A DNA stretch of 43,031 bases from CAYYIS01 sp964470965 (GTDB taxonomy: Bacteria > JAAXHH01 > JABIQT01), in contig CAYYIS010000042.1 of assembly GCA_964470965.1 (NCBI GenBank), forward strand, positions 1 through 43,031, written 5' to 3'. Position numbers and translations under genes: made by a program. Of this stretch, positions 24,182-32,523 are shown piece by piece. How positions within the stretch are numbered: the first letter of the stretch is position 1; each line of letters begins with the position of its first letter. The notes under the pieces are model-generated. The model searched no databases, was not told the origin of the DNA, and saw only the letters and a program-made list of their open reading frames with translations.

Positions 24182-25579
24182 TCAATCACTCGGGTTACAG
24201 TTGTCCACCAGCGTCTGAATGACCATTTCCTCGTCGGTCATATTCTGCCGCCGCTTTATCTCAGCTGTCTCCGCCGCTCTCATCTCCTCCAAATGCCCGG
24301 GAAGTTCCTTATGGCCGCGCTTGGCGTTAAGGTGATAGTAGTAATTCATGCCAAGAAAGAAGAGCGGGTGGTGACGGTTAGCCCAGTATCGCTTCGCCAG
24401 CGATGATAACGAGTAAAATTCCTTCTTTGCCCAGATGTGCCCCTCTTTGAGCCGTTCCGGTGACATCTTCTTAGGATAGAAGGTCACCTGGGAGGCACCA
24501 TACTTGGACCAGTCCCGTTCGAAGATTCGGTTTTCCGCAATCAGGTTTTTGTAAACATCGGTGCCCGGCAACGGCGTCAGGACGCCAAAGTTGGCCAGGC
24601 CGATTCGATGTTTGACCAGGAATTCCACCGTCCGTTCGAAAGTGCTTTCATCATCTTCGTCAAATCCGAAAATCATCCCGGCCAGGATCGTAATCCCATT
24701 GTCGTGATATTTCTTGAAGCTCTCTTCGTAGTTATCCGGATTGTTAAAATCCTTGTGGGCGTTGTGGAGCGTTTCCTTGGAAATTGACTCAATGCCGACG
24801 AACAGAGCCATACAACCGCTCTCTGCCGCAAGCCGCAATACTTCAGGGTCTTTGGCCGCCGTGATGGATGCTTGCCCACCCCACTTGATCTTCAAGGGGA
24901 TCATTCGCTCAAACAACTGGCGAGCATACCGGCGATTGGCGATGATATTGTCGTCTACGAAGAAGAAGCTTTTCTTTCCGCGTGCGATTTCCTGCTCCAG
25001 TTCTTCAATCACCAGGTCGACCGATCGGTAGCGGTAGCTGCCACCGAAGAATTTGGTGACTGTGCAGAAATTGCAATCGAACGGGCAACCGCGGGTCGCC
25101 TGAATCGATGTAGCGCCGAAGGTAGCTTTGGCACTTATCAGATCCCGACGCGGTATCGGTACTTCGTCCATATCGACCCAACGGGGTGATTTGTAGACCT
25201 GCTGGAGTTTATTATTCTGCACATCTTCGAGTACTTGAGGCCAGGTGAGTTCAGCCTCTCCCATGACGATGGAATCCGCATGTTGCATCGATTCATCAGG
25301 TACCAGCGTGGGGTGCGATCCACCGAATACGACAGGAACGCCGCGCTTTCGGTATTCGTCTGCGATTTGATAGGCTCGGGTGGCGCGGGCGGTCATAACG
25401 CTCAGGCCTACAAGGTCTACGTCGTCCTTATACTCATAATCCGAGACATTTTCATCGTAGAGTTTCACGTTGTGTTCATCCGGCGTCAGGGAAGCCAGAA
25501 CGCCGAGACCGAGTGGTGTAATCTGGCGACCTCGTCCACCGCCAGTGTCCATTACGGGTGCGATCAGATCTATATTCAT
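24182..25579 (-). CDS. B12-binding-domain radical SAM protein
   Basis: 465 residues. The N-terminal ~140 residues are a B12-binding Rossmann domain (DLVGLSVMTARATRAYQIAD, VVFGGSHPTLVPDE) lacking the His of DxHxxG, as in BchE-type enzymes. The radical SAM core carries RGCPFDCNFCTVT (CxxxCxxC for the 4Fe-4S cluster) and FFVDDNI, then GIESISKET. A C-terminal extension contains aromatic-rich sequence. The AAAGGA before ATG 25579 sets the start. Family members methylate or rearrange unactivated carbons in lipids, tetrapyrroles or natural products; the substrate here is not visible. Confidence 0.88.
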   Translation of the reverse strand: MNIDLIAPVMDTGGGRGRQITPLGLGVLASLTPDEHNVKLYDENVSDYEYKDDVDLVGLSVMTARATRAYQIADEYRKRGVPVVFGGSHPTLVPDESMQHADSIVMGEAELTWPQVLEDVQNNKLQQVYKSPRWVDMDEVPIPRRDLISAKATFGATSIQATRGCPFDCNFCTVTKFFGGSYRYRSVDLVIEELEQEIARGKKSFFFVDDNIIANRRYARQLFERMIPLKIKWGGQASITAAKDPEVLRLAAESGCMALFVGIESISKETLHNAHKDFNNPDNYEESFKKYHDNGITILAGMIFGFDEDDESTFERTVEFLVKHRIGLANFGVLTPLPGTDVYKNLIAENRIFERDWSKYGASQVTFYPKKMSPERLKEGHIWAKKEFYSLSSLAKRYWANRHHPLFFLGMNYYYHLNAKRGHKELPGHLEEMRAAETAEIKRRQNMTDEEMVIQTLVDNCNPSD

Positions 25580-25915
25580 GAATATCCTTTATCCTTTCGT
25601 TGCACCAACAGTAAAGGAACGCACAGGATACATACGCTATTACCGGGATTAAAAAAAAATCTTAAAACATCCAAAACCAAAATCTTTACTCAAAGGGATA
25701 GTAACGTGACCGAAAGTCCGAATTTGAAATAATAGTATCTATATTTATTTCTGGGCTAATTATCGTGTCGGAGTAAAGATTTTCGTCAGCGTAACAATAA
25801 CATTTGGTAAACTCAATACATAGGTTTTTATTTTTAACGGTCGTGGAGAGGACTGAGCGGACTGTAGAAGGGTGTGGGCAGCATGGGGAGAGAGATGCAT
25901 TTCGACTGATTGATC
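25580..25915. other. AT-rich non-coding interval
   Basis: About 335 bp between the radical SAM gene and a truncated HEAT-repeat gene, including a run of nine A's near 25650. It must hold the radical SAM promoter. No gene seen. Confidence 0.35.
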
Positions 25916-26209
25916 CTACGCCTGGTCCGCCAGAAGAGACTTGGCCTGCCGTGCAGTCTTCCGAAGCATTGAATTTTCGCTTTCTAGACAGTAGTCCACT
26001 TCCGATTCCAGAGAATGGAGCCTCATCACTCCGATGGCGTATACCGCGCATGATTTGAGCAACGGGTCTTCGTTATCCATCAACGTAACCAGCCCTTCTT
26101 CCGGCTTTTCCATAGAGACGCCCATCATTTCATCGGCCAGACGGAAGCGTTCGATATCGCTGACCTCCCTGTCAAGCAGTGGAATCAGCAGACCGCGCAA
26201 ATATTGAGG
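25916..26209 (-). pseudogene. 5'-truncated HEAT-repeat protein remnant
   Basis: About 98 residues of tandem HEAT-type helices: YLRGLLIPLLDREVSDIER, EGLVTLMDNEDPLLKSCAVYAIGVM and SMLRKTARQAKSLL. The repeat pattern starts abruptly just inside an in-frame TAG (26210-26212), there is no ATG and no ribosome site before the only possible start, a TTG. The order and wording resemble the C-terminal HEAT module of ATP/ADP-carrier-like membrane proteins; the transporter part is absent. Most likely the tail left from a deleted larger gene. Confidence 0.55.
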
Positions 26210-26278
26210 CTATTTGCGAGACGGGGGCTTGTCAAGCAATAAAGAATAATACTATTAGAAAAGCCTCTAATAACAATT

Positions 26279-27472
26279 TCAGAAATAAGTTGCTACGCTG
26301 AAAAGAAATGCACGTCCCGGCGTTGCCACATTGAGTGCGTCGGTTGAACGGTTCAGTTGATAATCGAGTTTAAATACGGTATCTTCAACAGGGCGAAAAT
26401 TTAATCCCAAGGTCACTCGTCGGAGTCCGTCACCGGCGACATCGTTGTCGAAATCAAGGCCTTCAACCCGCAGGATGCCGGTCAGACTGGAACTGGGTAG
26501 TGTGGATGTGAGGCCGGTGAGGAATCGGTAGCCGACCTGGGCGTATATTCCCTGTTGGCTGTCTGGAAGAAATCCGGTGAATCCGGCCGGTAGGTCTATT
26601 TTGGCTCTGGCGTATTCACCCAGAAAAGACCATCTGGTTTTCCGGAATTCCCAATCGAGGCCGAAAATCTGCAGATAGTGCCTTTCGTCGACAACAACGC
26701 CTTCCTCTGATGACATGTTATACTGACCTACGTGGAATGATCCGCCCACTTCCAACCCCCGCATTGGATTGACAGCCACCCGTCCTACGACAGCCGGCAC
26801 ATCGTTGTTATCCTTACCCAGACTTGCTTTCCCCTCTTTTATATTTGTGGCCGCACCCATGATGACACCGCTGTTGAAACCGTTTACGGCATATAGTTCA
26901 TAGGTGATCCGTGAGGTGGGAGAGGGGTAGAATGAGCCCCAGAATCCAGCGCCAGGTTCCGACAGAGTGGAAGGGATGATCTCCGTGACTACCAGCGGCC
27001 GGTCGGTTAGCTCATTGACCGGCGAATCGTGGGACAGATTGAATTTGCCGAGTGGCGAGAGAATGATGCCGGCGCGGAAGTTGAGCTCCTCCCGGATCTC
27101 AAAATCGATCACACTATACTCCAGTTTGATTTCTTCTGCGCCGTCTTCGAATTCTATCTCCGAACTGAGCCGAACGCGGTCGCTCACCACCGAATAGGTG
27201 AAAAGGTTGAATCGATGCATCCGGAAGGTTCTCTCTACCGTTACGCCATCCGCCCGTTCGTTTCGGAACTCAAAATCAGCATAGCCGCCGATAGATGTGC
27301 GTCCGCCCAGGCGGGTGATGAACGGCTTGTCGTAGATACCGCCTTCTACAAACGCCTTCTCTCCCTCCTGCGCCTGGGTCGCCTGCCCCACAACATCCGA
27401 TGTATGAATCAGCATCGTCAGGACAATGCAACATGACGCCCATATTCCGTGCATAGTCGACCCCCGTCTCAT
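26279..27472 (-). CDS. Outer-membrane porin (phosphate-selective porin O/P-like)
   Basis: 397 residues with a signal peptide (MRRGS...MLIHTSDVVGQA) and alternating beta-strand sequence throughout, for example GGYADFEFRNERADG, ELNFRAGIILSPLGKFNL, and a final strand ending in Phe, the outer-membrane beta-barrel signature. Start ATG 27472 directly follows the Rieske stop (TAAATG); a second ATG at 27454 would lose the positively charged N-terminus. It closes the DHOR-Rieske-porin operon and may form the outer-membrane pore for the substrate or electron path of that module. Confidence 0.8.
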   Translation of the reverse strand: MRRGSTMHGIWASCCIVLTMLIHTSDVVGQATQAQEGEKAFVEGGIYDKPFITRLGGRTSIGGYADFEFRNERADGVTVERTFRMHRFNLFTYSVVSDRVRLSSEIEFEDGAEEIKLEYSVIDFEIREELNFRAGIILSPLGKFNLSHDSPVNELTDRPLVVTEIIPSTLSEPGAGFWGSFYPSPTSRITYELYAVNGFNSGVIMGAATNIKEGKASLGKDNNDVPAVVGRVAVNPMRGLEVGGSFHVGQYNMSSEEGVVVDERHYLQIFGLDWEFRKTRWSFLGEYARAKIDLPAGFTGFLPDSQQGIYAQVGYRFLTGLTSTLPSSSLTGILRVEGLDFDNDVAGDGLRRVTLGLNFRPVEDTVFKLDYQLNRSTDALNVATPGRAFLFSVATYF

Positions 27473-27907
27473 TTATATCTTTATGGTTACCACCGTGCCG
27501 GACACTTCTACATCGTAAGACGGAAGCGGTTCATTGGCGGGTCCTGTGACTACCTGTCCTTTGGTATCGAATGCGGATCCGTGGCACGGACAGCGGAACC
27601 CGAACCTGGTTTTGCGTATCCGACATCCCAAGTGGGTACATACGGAAGATAGTACTGTAAATTCAGCTTCGCCCGTTCTGATAAGAAATAGCGGGTCTCC
27701 CATCCGTTCACTGCCTACCTGAACCACGCCACCCACGGCCGCCAGTTCCTTGACTCCTGATGTATCGACAACTAAGCGCCCTTCCTGTGAGGGTAGTGTA
27801 ATCATCCGCAGGCCTGTGGCGCATGCCAGGGCACCCGCTGACAACCCGGCTCCCAGCAGAGATGTTTCCTTAAGGAATGATCTTCTAGACTGTTTGTTAC
27901 TGGGCAT
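27473..27907 (-). CDS. Tat-exported Rieske [2Fe-2S] protein
   Basis: 144 residues. A twin-arginine signal (QSRRSFLKETSLLGAGLSAG) is followed by a Rieske domain: C90-x-H92 in SVCTHLGC and C106-x-x-H109 in CPCHGS as cluster ligands, with C95 and C108 placed to form the disulfide typical of high-potential Rieske proteins. It resembles the Rieske subunit of bc/b6f complexes, yet no cytochrome b gene is adjacent; instead it sits between a di-heme cytochrome and a porin, 16 bp after the former. Probably a periplasmic electron carrier or the redox partner of the di-heme enzyme. Confidence 0.9.
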   Translation of the reverse strand: MPSNKQSRRSFLKETSLLGAGLSAGALACATGLRMITLPSQEGRLVVDTSGVKELAAVGGVVQVGSERMGDPLFLIRTGEAEFTVLSSVCTHLGCRIRKTRFGFRCPCHGSAFDTKGQVVTGPANEPLPSYDVEVSGTVVTIKI

Positions 27908-27923
27908 AAAGACTCCGTAGCTT

Positions 27924-29153
27924 CTACAACGAATTCAGAAACGCTATCAGCGCCTTCCGATCGGAATCACTGAGTGCCTCATAGGCGGTTTTCGCGGCCT
28001 GTGCTTCGCCACCGTGCAGCCGGATGGCTTCATCCAGTGTGGAGGCACGGCCGTCGTGCATATAGTTCGGATTGCCTCCCAGGAACTCGCTTACGAGACG
28101 CAGACCCCAGAGCGGACGAGTCTTCCATTCCGATCCAGATGCCTGTTGATCGGGACGACCGTCCGCCAACTCAGGCCCCATGTCGTGCAGCAGCAGATCA
28201 GAATACAGGTTCACCGCCACGGTATTCAACTGCGGGATGATGTTGGGGCCGGTCTGCATAGTCGGTATGTGACAGGAGGCACAGTTGAGATTCGTGAAGA
28301 TCGACTCGCCCTGCTGCACCTCTGGTGTGATTGCACCCCTTGCCGGCGGAGCCAGGAGACGGAGGTACATGACCGTCTGCTGCACCGCCGCCGCTGAAAT
28401 CTCTGGATCGGGTACGTTGTCTCCGATAGAAACGCCGTTTCCGAGCGGATGCACGATTTCCCCCGGGGCAAAATCGGACGTGATCCCCATGTCCTCACGG
28501 TAGGCGCCAACCGTCTGTGCGATGAGGGACGCATTATTGGCTTTAAGGCCGAAACGTCCCACATGCAGGCCGGGGCCGCCGCCTACTTCCGTTGCGGGCA
28601 CAAACGGTGGGGCGGGGACCATGTTGGCACGCCCGGAGATGTTGTCGCCATCGAGGTCGTTCGGATCTTCGTTGGCCAGGATGGTAGCCGCGGGGATGGA
28701 TTCGATCAGGCCGACACCAAAGACTGGGGGCGCCGTTCGCGGTGAAGTAAGGGCGCCTCCGGGCAATGTCTCTGGAGTCACTCCCGGGATGGCGAACTGC
28801 TGAAGCTGCGGTTCACCATTTATTGCCGGATCGCCGCCCGGTTCCGTAAACCGCTGAAACGTAATCGACTCGGGGCCCCTGCCGTCACTAAGATGACAGG
28901 CGCCGCATGAGGCGTTATTGAATAGGGGGCCGAGTCCGGCTTCCACCGTGAATGTCTCCTCGAAATTGGCATCGCCCTGGTTGAACATAATCTGTAATTC
29001 CCGCGATAAACCGGGTAAGGGGGCATCGAGCAAATCACCATCGTCCGGCGCTTCCGTGATGAGCTTATTGCAGTTCAAACCGACGACGGCACAGAGGAGA
29101 CAGCCTGTGAGCAGAAAGAAAACCTTTCCGTCCGGCCACCACGTATCTGACAT
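27924..29153 (-). CDS. Di-heme oxidoreductase/peroxidase-like cytochrome (DHOR, DUF1111)
   Basis: 409 residues with two c-type heme motifs, CGACH (about residues 83-87) and CASCH in the C-terminal half, and the DHOR family landmarks LGPLFNNASCGACHLSDGRGP, GRANMV, GRFGLKANNASL and NPNYMHDGRASTLDEAIRLHGGEA. The N-terminus is a signal or lipoprotein-like segment (LTGC at residues 15-18 is a possible but early lipobox). The ATG at 29153 is 10 nt after AGGAG; an ATG at 29162 sits too close to it. These proteins are exported, resemble MauG/cytochrome c peroxidases and are often found with iron-uptake genes. Confidence 0.88.
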   Translation of the reverse strand: MSDTWWPDGKVFFLLTGCLLCAVVGLNCNKLITEAPDDGDLLDAPLPGLSRELQIMFNQGDANFEETFTVEAGLGPLFNNASCGACHLSDGRGPESITFQRFTEPGGDPAINGEPQLQQFAIPGVTPETLPGGALTSPRTAPPVFGVGLIESIPAATILANEDPNDLDGDNISGRANMVPAPPFVPATEVGGGPGLHVGRFGLKANNASLIAQTVGAYREDMGITSDFAPGEIVHPLGNGVSIGDNVPDPEISAAAVQQTVMYLRLLAPPARGAITPEVQQGESIFTNLNCASCHIPTMQTGPNIIPQLNTVAVNLYSDLLLHDMGPELADGRPDQQASGSEWKTRPLWGLRLVSEFLGGNPNYMHDGRASTLDEAIRLHGGEAQAAKTAYEALSDSDRKALIAFLNSL

Positions 29154-29178
29154 AGAGCACATACTCCTGTAAATTTAT

Positions 29179-29196
29179 ATTTAGACCAAACTAAAT
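29179..29196 (-). promoter_or_regulatory. Candidate DtxR-type operator before the DHOR operon
   Basis: ATTTAG-N6-CTAAAT is a perfect 6-bp inverted repeat lying 26-43 bp upstream of the DHOR start codon, in the AT-rich gap after the feoB permease gene. Its TTTAG-N6-CTAAA core is the same as in the operator overlapping the dtxR promoter 4 kb upstream. Inferred to make the DHOR-Rieske-porin genes iron-responsive. Confidence 0.5.
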
Positions 29197-29247
29197 TATT
29201 TGAACTATACTATACCAACTGGGGTGCCCAAACGGTATGGATTGCTA

Positions 29248-30672
29248 TCAGGATGCGCCCAGTGCTCTGGCGATTTGGACGAGAATGAAAAGCAGAACGA
29301 ACGCGATGCCCAGTGGCATCAGGCCGCTCACGACTGACCATTTGACACTTTTTGTTTCTTTATAGATCGTCCAGATCGTAGTGGAACAGGGATTGTGCAG
29401 CAACGAGAACAGCATCAGGCATACTGCGGTCAGCAGTGTCCAGCCCTCCTGGCCGACCAGAAGCGTCTGGAGTTCGGCCATGCTGTCCAGTTCGAACATC
29501 TTGTCGGCCTGAGTATAAGCCATCAGGATCGTGGGCACCACGATTTCATTGGCCGGAATGGCGATAATATAGGCCAGAAGAATCACGCCGTCCAGGCCGA
29601 TGGCACGACCGACCGGGTCCAGCCAACCGGAGATAATGGTGGTGAGGCTGTCACCGCCAACCTGGATATTGCTGAGCAGCCATATGATGCCGCCAGCAGG
29701 AACTGCCATTACGATTGCTCTCCACAGGACGAAGAGTGTCCTGTCGATTATGGATGTATACAATACCCGTAGGATATTGGGACGCCGGTAGGGTGGCAGT
29801 TCAAGCGTAAAGCTACTTGCCTCTCCCTGTAGAACGCTCCTGGACAGGACCGCCGAGACCAGCAGTGTTATCACACCGCCGATGATGACGATCAGGACCA
29901 GTGAGCTGGCGGCTGCGATGGCCGCCACAGCGGGTGGAAAAGCAGCGGCTACAAAAATGGAGGCGAGCATAATCAGTGTCGGCCAGCGACCGTTGCAGGG
30001 CATGAAGTTGTTCGTCAGGATCGCGATCAGCCGTTCCCGCGGGGAATTTATCACGCGGCACGCCACCACCCCCGCTGCGTTACACCCGAGTCCCATGGTC
30101 ATGGCAAGCGCCTGTTTGCCGTGGGCGCCTGCCTTCTTGAACAGGGCGTCCACGTTGAAGGCGACTCTCGGCAGATAGCCCAGGTCCTCCAGGATAGTGA
30201 AGATGGGAAAGAATATAGCCATGGGCGGCAGCATCACGGATATGACCCACGCCAGGCCGCGGTACACACCATGCCATACGAAGCCGGTTATCCACCAGGG
30301 GATACCCAGAGAATCGAAGAAAGCGCTGCCCAGATCTTCGAACCAGAACAGTGCCTCCGCCAGCATGGCCGAAGGTACGTTTGCGCCTTCTATCGTTACC
30401 CAGAAGACCATGGCGAGCAGTATGGCCATGAAGGGTAATCCCCACAGTTTCGACGTCACAATCCGGTCTATTTTCTGATCCACCCGATAGGAACGTGTTT
30501 CATTGGAGTGTACCACCCGTCCAGCGATAGTCTCCGCATCCTGATAAATTGATTCTACTATATGATCGCGGAACGAAACGTCCAGTTCCCGTTGAAGCGT
30601 CTCCGCCCGGTTTAGAATTGCCAGTGGGGATTCTATGTCCGACCTCTGCGTGCCGTCCTTATCCTGACTCAT
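29248..30672 (-). CDS. feoB: FeoB permease half (Fe(II) transporter membrane domain)
   Basis: 474 residues: about 75 soluble residues, then the FeoB membrane region with gate motifs GLGCNAAGVVACRVI and FMPCNGRWPTLIMLA and the closing segment SLLHNPCSTTIWTIYKE. The conserved Cys residues of both gates are present. The GTPase is encoded by the preceding gene, 10 bp upstream, so FeoB is split at the junction of the soluble G/GDI part and the first gate. AGAGGA precedes ATG 30672; an upstream open stretch to 30732 overlaps the GTPase gene and is rejected. Confidence 0.9.
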   Translation of the reverse strand: MSQDKDGTQRSDIESPLAILNRAETLQRELDVSFRDHIVESIYQDAETIAGRVVHSNETRSYRVDQKIDRIVTSKLWGLPFMAILLAMVFWVTIEGANVPSAMLAEALFWFEDLGSAFFDSLGIPWWITGFVWHGVYRGLAWVISVMLPPMAIFFPIFTILEDLGYLPRVAFNVDALFKKAGAHGKQALAMTMGLGCNAAGVVACRVINSPRERLIAILTNNFMPCNGRWPTLIMLASIFVAAAFPPAVAAIAAASSLVLIVIIGGVITLLVSAVLSRSVLQGEASSFTLELPPYRRPNILRVLYTSIIDRTLFVLWRAIVMAVPAGGIIWLLSNIQVGGDSLTTIISGWLDPVGRAIGLDGVILLAYIIAIPANEIVVPTILMAYTQADKMFELDSMAELQTLLVGQEGWTLLTAVCLMLFSLLHNPCSTTIWTIYKETKSVKWSVVSGLMPLGIAFVLLFILVQIARALGAS

Positions 30673-30682
30673 TCTATCCTCT

Positions 30683-31513
30683 TTAACTTGAGATCGATTC
30701 CTGCGCGGCGTCCTGCTCCGATACATCTTCAATCAATCCCGATTGCATACGTTGCAGTTCGCCTTTTTCCAGCGCCTGGCGCACTCGGTAGTCCCCGTCC
30801 AGAAGGCGCATGGCGATCCAGCGGACATTGGGCAATCCGGGATAGGCTTTTTCTAACATCGGCGTCAGCTCATCGACCGCCCGCCGCATCTGATTGTTCC
30901 CGCTAATGCGGCGAGGGCTGGTTTTGATGTCGCCATGGATAACATCGGCAACTGTACGCATCAGCAGCCCTAATCCTTCCCCTGTTCGGGCCGATGTGGG
31001 AACGACCGGGACGCCGAGTTCTCGGGAGAGGGATCGGTGTTCGACCTCAATGCCTCGTCGTTCGGCTTCGTCCATCAGATTGAGGCAGACCACTGCATAC
31101 TCGGTGATTTCGAGCACCTGCAGCACTAGGTTCAGGTTCCGCTCCAGCATGGTGGCGTCCACCACTACCACCGTGCAATCAGGCCTCCCGAACAGGATAA
31201 AGTCTCTTGCGATCTCCTCATCCACCGAAGCCGATAACAGGGAATAAGTCCCAGGTAGATCGATGATCTTGTACCGCTTGCTGTTGAATTCAAATCCGCC
31301 TTCTGCACGGGTTACTGTTTTACCCGCCCAATTGCCGGTATGCTGCTTTAATCCAGTAAGCGCATTGAAAACGGTGCTTTTTCCTACGTTTGGATTCCCG
31401 GCCAGGGCTATCACAAAATCCCAGTTGTCCACCGAGATTCCCATCCGCACCAGATGTTCCTGTATGGCGCACGACTCACAATTATGCCCGGGTATATCGG
31501 GTGTTTCCGACAT
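30683..31513 (-). CDS. feoB: FeoB GTPase half
   Basis: 276 residues with FeoB-type G motifs: G1 ALAGNPNVGKST, G2 around TGNWAGKTV, G3 DLPGTYSL, G4 NLMD and G5 TSARTG, followed by a helical GDI-like region. An N-terminal extension of about 30 residues carries HNCESC, a possible metal-binding Cys/His site not needed for GTPase function. The ATG at 31513 has AAGGGA ahead and lies 10 bp after the membrane-anchored DtxR-FeoA gene. It should dock to the permease encoded next to restore a complete FeoB. Confidence 0.9.
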   Translation of the reverse strand: MSETPDIPGHNCESCAIQEHLVRMGISVDNWDFVIALAGNPNVGKSTVFNALTGLKQHTGNWAGKTVTRAEGGFEFNSKRYKIIDLPGTYSLLSASVDEEIARDFILFGRPDCTVVVVDATMLERNLNLVLQVLEITEYAVVCLNLMDEAERRGIEVEHRSLSRELGVPVVPTSARTGEGLGLLMRTVADVIHGDIKTSPRRISGNNQMRRAVDELTPMLEKAYPGLPNVRWIAMRLLDGDYRVRQALEKGELQRMQSGLIEDVSEQDAAQESISS

Positions 31514-31523
31514 GACTTGTCCC

Positions 31524-32519
31524 TTAGCCCTCGATTTTTTCAATCCAAACCATATCCGCTTGTTCGCGGCGCAGTGCGATCAATGTACCTCGAACCCGGT
31601 ACGCGGTCGGATCGTGAAATGCACTTTCCATGACAGGCTCTATGCTCACACCGGGCGTGATTCCGAGATCCAGAAAACGGCGGCGGGTCAGGCCCCGACA
31701 GGAGGCACCGATCGCCACCACCCGTCCTTTTTCTCCCATAGGCAGCGTGGTAAGAGGCTCGCCCTGCTGCTCTACGACACCCGTCGGCGCTTCCTGCACC
31801 GTGATATTCGCCGCGACCACCGGCGCCAGGACATGCTCATCCCGGTCCGATTCGACGACCACGCGAGTCGGTGAAGATTCTACTATCGTGAGCAGCATAC
31901 CGGGTTCGAGACCCTCTGCGATAATCTGGGCGTAGACTTCATAGGGTTCATCTTCGATGTGCACAATCCGGGCATGTCCGTTCTGCGGAAAATCCACAAG
32001 TGCCTGACCAGAAAGAGGTTGCACTTCGCCAGACTCGTTAGGGATAGGATCACCCTGAGGGTCGAATGCCGGATGTCCCATGTCCGCATCCATCTTATTG
32101 ACTTGATCGATCGAGACGGTATGTTCCAGCCGGTGTGCTGTGGTGTGCAGCGCCTCCATCGGCACCGCGGTCTCATCCGCCAGGTACCGTTCGAACAGCC
32201 GGTGCGCACGGACTACCTGCAAGGCCCATCGATGGCCCTCGGCGGAAAGTTGAAGTCCTTCTCCCGATATACTCAGCAGGCCCTGCCGATCCATCTTTTT
32301 CACCAACTCCAGGATGCTTTTGATCGGCAGTCCCATGGAGCTGGACAGGGATTCTATGGAAGCAGGACGCCCTTCGTGTGATCGCTGGTGAATATGCATC
32401 AACGCATCCTCGATCGCAGGGCGCGAATGCAGTCGCCGGTTTCTCTGCCAGCGCAGGAACAGGCCATGTTCCGGCCAGAACAGAACTGCGGCCAGTATGA
32501 GTGAGAAAATCCATCCCAT
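31524..32519 (-). CDS. Membrane-anchored DtxR-FeoA fusion protein
   Basis: 331 residues from ATG 32519 (AAGGAA ahead). Residues 3-22 are one hydrophobic helix followed by RWQRNRR, which places the rest in the cytoplasm. Next come a DtxR-like winged helix (about 38-95: EDALMHIHQRSHEGRPASIESLSSSMGL...LVKKMDRQGLL), a DtxR dimerisation/metal domain (VRAHRLFERYLAD, HRLEHT, HPAFDPQGDPIP) and two FeoA/SH3-like domains (about 165-245 and 255-331, the latter with GEKGRVVAIG and RFLDLGITPG). In the DPHG metal motif of the family the His is Gln here. It stands in place of the free FeoA expected before FeoB, so it may sense iron at the membrane and regulate FeoB, DNA, or both. Confidence 0.82.
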   Translation of the reverse strand: MGWIFSLILAAVLFWPEHGLFLRWQRNRRLHSRPAIEDALMHIHQRSHEGRPASIESLSSSMGLPIKSILELVKKMDRQGLLSISGEGLQLSAEGHRWALQVVRAHRLFERYLADETAVPMEALHTTAHRLEHTVSIDQVNKMDADMGHPAFDPQGDPIPNESGEVQPLSGQALVDFPQNGHARIVHIEDEPYEVYAQIIAEGLEPGMLLTIVESSPTRVVVESDRDEHVLAPVVAANITVQEAPTGVVEQQGEPLTTLPMGEKGRVVAIGASCRGLTRRRFLDLGITPGVSIEPVMESAFHDPTAYRVRGTLIALRREQADMVWIEKIEG

Positions 32520-32523
32520 GACG

